Of a DNA stretch of 63,699 nt, positions 60,214-63,699 are shown piece by piece. Both the position numbers and the translations under genes were made by a program. The DNA comes from Stentor coeruleus (Eukaryota; Ciliophora; Heterotrichea; Heterotrichida; Stentoridae). How positions within the stretch are numbered: the first letter of the stretch is position 1; every line of letters begins with the position of its first letter. The stretch covers positions 1-63,699 of the forward strand of contig MPUH01000346.1 in NCBI GenBank assembly GCA_001970955.1, in the 5' to 3' direction. The notes beneath the pieces are model-generated. The model ran no database searches. It saw only the letters and a program-made list of their open reading frames with translations, and was not told where the DNA came from.

Positions 60214-62040
60214 TTAAATTTTTCTCAAAGGATATATTTTAATATACTCCAAATAGCTGAAAAGTTGTTTTTCTTTAGCTCCAGCTTCACTTCCAGTATA
60301 ATTTTCAATAATTTCTCCTAAACAACCCTGCATTTTCCTATTCCCAGCCAGCACCTCAAAGGCTTCTAAATCTACATCCTTAATATCTTTAAATAGCTCT
60401 AATAATTGTATTTCCAGCTCGGTCTCCCCTCTCATGCAAATCAAAATCATGCAATAAGCTTCAATGCTCTCATCAGAAACTAATGATCTTGACATATCAG
60501 ATACAATAAGTTTTAGTATGCTAATTGAACTTTCTGTAACAACAACACTATCACTGTTATTCTTCAAAATCTCTAAAACAATCTCATATATTTCTTTACA
60601 GATTTCACTTTTAACATTTAAACTAAGCATCTCTTTAATAATACTCATCAAGAGTTTCTGAATATTGATTTCTGAGTAATATTTAGCAAAAAGCAGCAAG
60701 GTTGTAAGGCCGATATTATCAAGCATAGCTTGCTTGAATTTTTTATGGGTCAAAAACAGCTTTAAAACTTTCAAAGACATTGAGGCAATTTCATAATTAT
60801 ATAAAAACATTTTCTGCGACTCAATAACAAAATAAAAAATATCATCATTGAAAATCATAGAAATCTATATACAAAATACATGATCTTTTGTAGGAAAATT
60901 CTGAATAATAGTAAAAATAATATGCAGAACAACTGAAAAAATCTCACTAAATCTATATTTTTTAATATGATTTTTGCATGTCAACAGTATACTCTTACAT
61001 ATCTCTAATGATACATTTTTATCTTTTACAATCATCAAATACTTCAAAACAACCTCTAACAAAATCGACGACGTTTTCCTAGTAAGCTGTAATGCTAACA
61101 GAATCATAATTAAATCTGAGTCAATAAGCGGACTAAGATCTGATGGTTTATTTTCAAGGCTTTTAGCACATTCAAATATAACTGATAAAGTTTTTGAGAC
61201 AATAAGTTTATCTTGTGAGAACATTTGTAATATTTCCTTAAGCCGGGAGTGTTTTTCAAGGATGATTTTTGATGCATAGATTGTTTGTGATGAAAAATAT
61301 ATAAGACGGTCTAAGGTGTGGTATATATATTCTGGAGATGACATCATGAGGTATTCGATAAGGTCATTGTATTGAGTTTTTGGATGTTTGATTATATCTA
61401 GAATTTCGAAATGGGTTGTATCTGGCTGAGAATGCCATTTTTCATCGGAAAAATTGGGGGTGAAGTACTTTCGCATATCTAGAGGGTAGTCTCGACAGGG
61501 TAAGAAAAGAGTTTTGGCTTTTGAGTCGCTTGGGGATGAAAAGGATAGGATTAGTTCTTCGGTTGGGTCAGGGCCAATTGTGACTTCTAGACTCAGGAAT
61601 ATGGATTTCAGAGAACGGTAGTAAAGTGGAGCGATACCTTTAAATGATAGGTCAAAAGCATCGAGTTCTAGAAGCCCTGAACCGATTTCAACTTCTTTTC
61701 CCTCAACAACTGAATAAAACTCAATCTGCACCTCTTCCGCATTATTTTGAACCTGAGCACTGATTACTTTTACCGGACTGACTTCCTGCACATAACTCCA
61801 CAAGTCCCCAATTTCCAAACAGCATTCCCCAAGTTCGCTCCGAACTTTCATCAGCCCAAAACATGGAAAATTTGTTATTCTATCAAAAACCTTAGTAAAT
61901 TTAACCTCACTCAATACAATAGTAATATTTTTTTCTATAGCATCTAAAGGCTCATCATAAGATAAATTGATTTCTGGAAGGTTTACAATTGTTGGCATAT
62001 TTTCCTGTGGTTTAAGTTTGCTATGTGAGCAACAGCCCAT
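60214..62040 (-). CDS. MGCC membrane-anchored protein with C2-like and helical-repeat regions (two exons)
   Basis: Starts at ATG 62040; the frame upstream begins only at TTG. The start MGCCSHSK is a classic signal for N-myristoylation plus palmitoylation, so membrane attachment is likely. Residues about 30-160 look like a C2-type beta-sandwich (ITIVLSEVKFTKVFDRITNF, VQIEFYSVVEGKEVEIGSGL, YYRSLKSIFLSLEVTIG). The remainder is helical repeats of armadillo/HEAT type. A 15-nt intron at 60865-60879 joins 387 codons to a second exon of 216 residues, total 603 aa. No catalytic motif is seen. Part of a second, broken copy lies at the right edge of the window. It ends 35 bp before the USP start on the same strand. 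Confidence 0.82.
60865..60879 (-). other. 15-nt intron in the MGCC gene
   Basis: Sense gtattttgtatatag, phase 0, with in-frame TAG at its end. Joins PTKDH to ISMIFNDD and continues the helical repeats. GTA, A10, AG pattern. Confidence 0.9.
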
Positions 62041-62691
62041 TATTATAATATTTTTAACTACAATAATATGAAAGATCAACTCATCAAGACATAAGCTTTA
62101 GAATAATGATTTTTTGATTGGAATTTATTAGCATCAGTGAGATTTTTAGAATATATGAATGAATAGGCTTTTATTCATTTTCAGCGTCAAGATACTAAAT
62201 GCCACAAATCATGGTCATGCTTACAAAGTATTAATATAACAAAAATAAGAGATTAGCAGTTATAATATATATCAATTGTATAGATAAATATATATTATAT
62301 ATATTATATATATATTTTTTGATGCATATAAAAATGAACATTTGCATTTTGCTATGTTGGCATTTTACCATTTAAGTTATTGACATTTGATGTGCTGCAA
62401 TTATATAAATCCGACACTTTTACAAAATACCAATAAAACTATCACATATACAATAAAACATCCCTAAAAACTATTTCATATTTATCCATCTGATATAGTA
62501 TAAAATAAACCTTTTTTTTAGTCAAATTTTTTCATCAAAAATAACTTCCTCATCTCTTTACAAATTCATCTCATCAAAATAATCAAATTTTGAAAATACC
62601 CTCATTATAATCATCTTTTATTTCCTTTTTAAACTCAATCGCCCATAATCCTGATCACTCATTAGTGTTGTATTTAAATTACCATAATTTC
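62041..62691. other. Divergent intergenic region
   Basis: 651 bp between divergent genes, AT-rich, with a TA-dinucleotide tract near 62280-62320. Probably both promoters. Nothing else recognised. Confidence 0.4.
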
Positions 62692-63450
62692 ATGGAAGAT
62701 TCTTTACTTAGAGACTCAGAAGTCACACGTTATGACAGCCTTTCCCACAGGTACTTTCTGCATAATTGGGACTCTCCTAAAAAAAAACATGACTTTATAG
62801 TGCGCTTTATAGGTTTACTAATAGGAATATTCTCAATATTCTGGGCAACCAGGATCTCAATGCCAAAAGTCTCCAATTCCGTATGTATGGTCGACAGGAT
62901 ATTTGATATGACAAGTCCATTAAACAACTATTTCGCTAATAATCCTCAAGTCAAAGATGCTTTTGTTATTCTATCTTCATCACTAATCGACTTTAACCTT
63001 CTGTGCTTTGCTATACTTTATGGACTTTGGGGGACAACATGGAGACCTATTGTTTTTTCAGCATCGTTTTATGCCATTAGAGGATTTTTACAAGCTTCAA
63101 CTATTCTTGGGTTTCCTGAAGGATTTATATGGGAATTCCCTGGTGTTTATTCAGTATTGATCACTTATGTTAAAAGCTCAGACTTTTTTTACTCTGGACA
63201 TGTAGGGGTTATGCTGTTTTGTGGACTTTATTTTCATGAGCATAAGCATGAATGGCTTGCTTTTTATTCGATTTTTTGTATTGCTTGTGAAGCGATTATC
63301 ATGGTTTTAGTAAGGTGCCATTATGGGATTGATATTTTTGGAGGGCTTATTTTTTGCCACTATTTGTGGACAGTTAGTGAAATCCCTGCTAGATTTGTTG
63401 ATAAACTCGGATATAAGCTGGAAGGGGAAAATACGCATAATAAAGTATAG
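62692..63450 (+). CDS. Sphingomyelin synthase-like / PAP2-type lipid phosphotransferase
   Basis: A 252-aa protein from ATG 62692 (upstream frame begins at GTG only). About six membrane helices. The catalytic signature of the PAP2_C / sphingomyelin synthase family is complete: DFFYSGHVGVM (H170), then RCHYGIDIFGG with H210 and D214. The segment ILGFPEGFIWEFPGVYS between helices also fits. Enzymes of this group move a phosphocholine or phosphoethanolamine head group between lipids (SMS, SMSr, PDCT) at Golgi or ER membranes. It is shorter than animal SMS and lacks the SAM domain. Head group cannot be told from sequence. Confidence 0.82.
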   Translation: MEDSLLRDSEVTRYDSLSHRYFLHNWDSPKKKHDFIVRFIGLLIGIFSIFWATRISMPKVSNSVCMVDRIFDMTSPLNNYFANNPQVKDAFVILSSSLIDFNLLCFAILYGLWGTTWRPIVFSASFYAIRGFLQASTILGFPEGFIWEFPGVYSVLITYVKSSDFFYSGHVGVMLFCGLYFHEHKHEWLAFYSIFCIACEAIIMVLVRCHYGIDIFGGLIFCHYLWTVSEIPARFVDKLGYKLEGENTHNKV

Positions 63451-63539
63451 AAACTTAATAGGATATGAAATAGTTGTGATTATATGATAATACTATTTAA
63501 AGATTTAGAAGGTAATATCATAGAAGATAGTGAAATATG

Positions 63540-63699
63540 ATTCAGAGGTAATATTATAGAAGATAGTATCAACAAGGTGAGAAAAGGGTTTTAACTTTAG
63601 AGTTCCTTGGGAATAGAATAGATATAATGAGTTCTTTTGTTAGATTAAAGCTGCTAAAAAATAGGGATTTCTGAGAACTGCAGTAGAGAAGAGTAATAC
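63540..63699 (-). pseudogene. Decayed partial copy of the MGCC C2-like gene
   Basis: The last about 125 bases align in order with 61490-61655, inside exon 1 of the gene at 60214-62040. Read on the minus strand, YYSSLLQFSEIPIF corresponds to YYRSLKSIFLSLEV, and LYLFYSQGTLKLKPFL to LILSFSSPSDSKAKTLFL. Frame changes and a stop break it. A direct repeat (gaagatagt units) precedes it. It runs off the window, so its full length is unknown. Confidence 0.65.

Noticed and set aside
60214-60858. Independent 214-aa gene
   Set aside because: It is the second exon of the MGCC gene, joined by a 15-nt intron with the standard pattern.
1-63699. CRISPR array, prokaryotic operon or viral insertion
   Set aside because: No regularly spaced repeats, no polycistronic logic, no viral hallmark genes; the genes and introns are those of a ciliate.

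Overview
The window is a gene-dense, AT-rich piece of a ciliate macronuclear genome, most probably Stentor or a close heterotrich. Three things point there. All three standard stop codons end genes and none is read through in intact genes, unlike Tetrahymena, Paramecium or Blepharisma. Six introns could be placed by reading frame or protein alignment; every one is exactly 15 nt, starts GTA, ends AG and has A at position 10. The gene content (NEK, MAPK and AMPK-type kinases, RCC1 proteins, EF-hand and coiled-coil cytoskeletal proteins, a CFAP77-like axonemal protein) is that of a ciliated protist.

Layout. 1-1.4 kb: kinase pseudogene remnant and unassigned sequence. 1.4-8.2 kb: possible HAD-like protein, a large ankyrin/coiled-coil/EF-hand/IQ protein and an RBBP4/MSI1-type WD40 protein. 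8.3-13.5 kb: papain-fold protein with Ser at the catalytic Cys position, a type I membrane glycoprotein, and two coiled-coil proteins, one with an EF-hand joined through a 15-nt intron. 13.9-16.6 kb: NEK kinase and AMPK/SNF1-like kinase in tandem; the second has a start codon split by an intron. 17-21 kb: an acidic secreted protein head-to-head (9 bp between start codons) with an unknown protein, an inactive-looking ISXO2/Merlin-type transposase and an unknown protein. 21.3-26 kb: ML-domain secreted protein, a WDR33/Pfs2 pseudogene and two cytoskeletal-looking or disordered proteins. 27-33 kb: F-x-P-x-I repeat protein (intron), CFAP77-like protein, RCC1 protein and a tRNA-Val(CAC). 33-43.6 kb: coiled-coil protein, RCC1-like 1003-aa protein, multi-pass membrane protein, small proteins and a possible beta-propeller protein. 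44-51 kb: ERK-type MAPK, 1028-aa coiled-coil/PH-like protein, C2H2 protein and a second ML-domain protein. 51-63 kb: ankyrin-Sec7-PH protein without a glutamic finger, Lys/Glu-rich protein, PAS pseudogene, TGH-type MAPK, USP20/33-like deubiquitinase, MGCC protein with C2-like and helical-repeat regions, and a sphingomyelin-synthase-like enzyme. A decayed copy of part of the MGCC gene lies at the right edge.

There is no operon logic. Genes are independent and closely packed (26-48 bp between several neighbours), with longer AT-rich spacers elsewhere. Seven single N characters, each flanked by a near-identical direct duplication, look like unmerged contig overlaps. They distort two proteins and one possible start. 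Start codons here are ATG only; several longer open frames begin at TTG or GTG and were trimmed or explained by an intron. More in-frame 15-nt introns may be hidden inside other coding regions, because 15 is a multiple of three.
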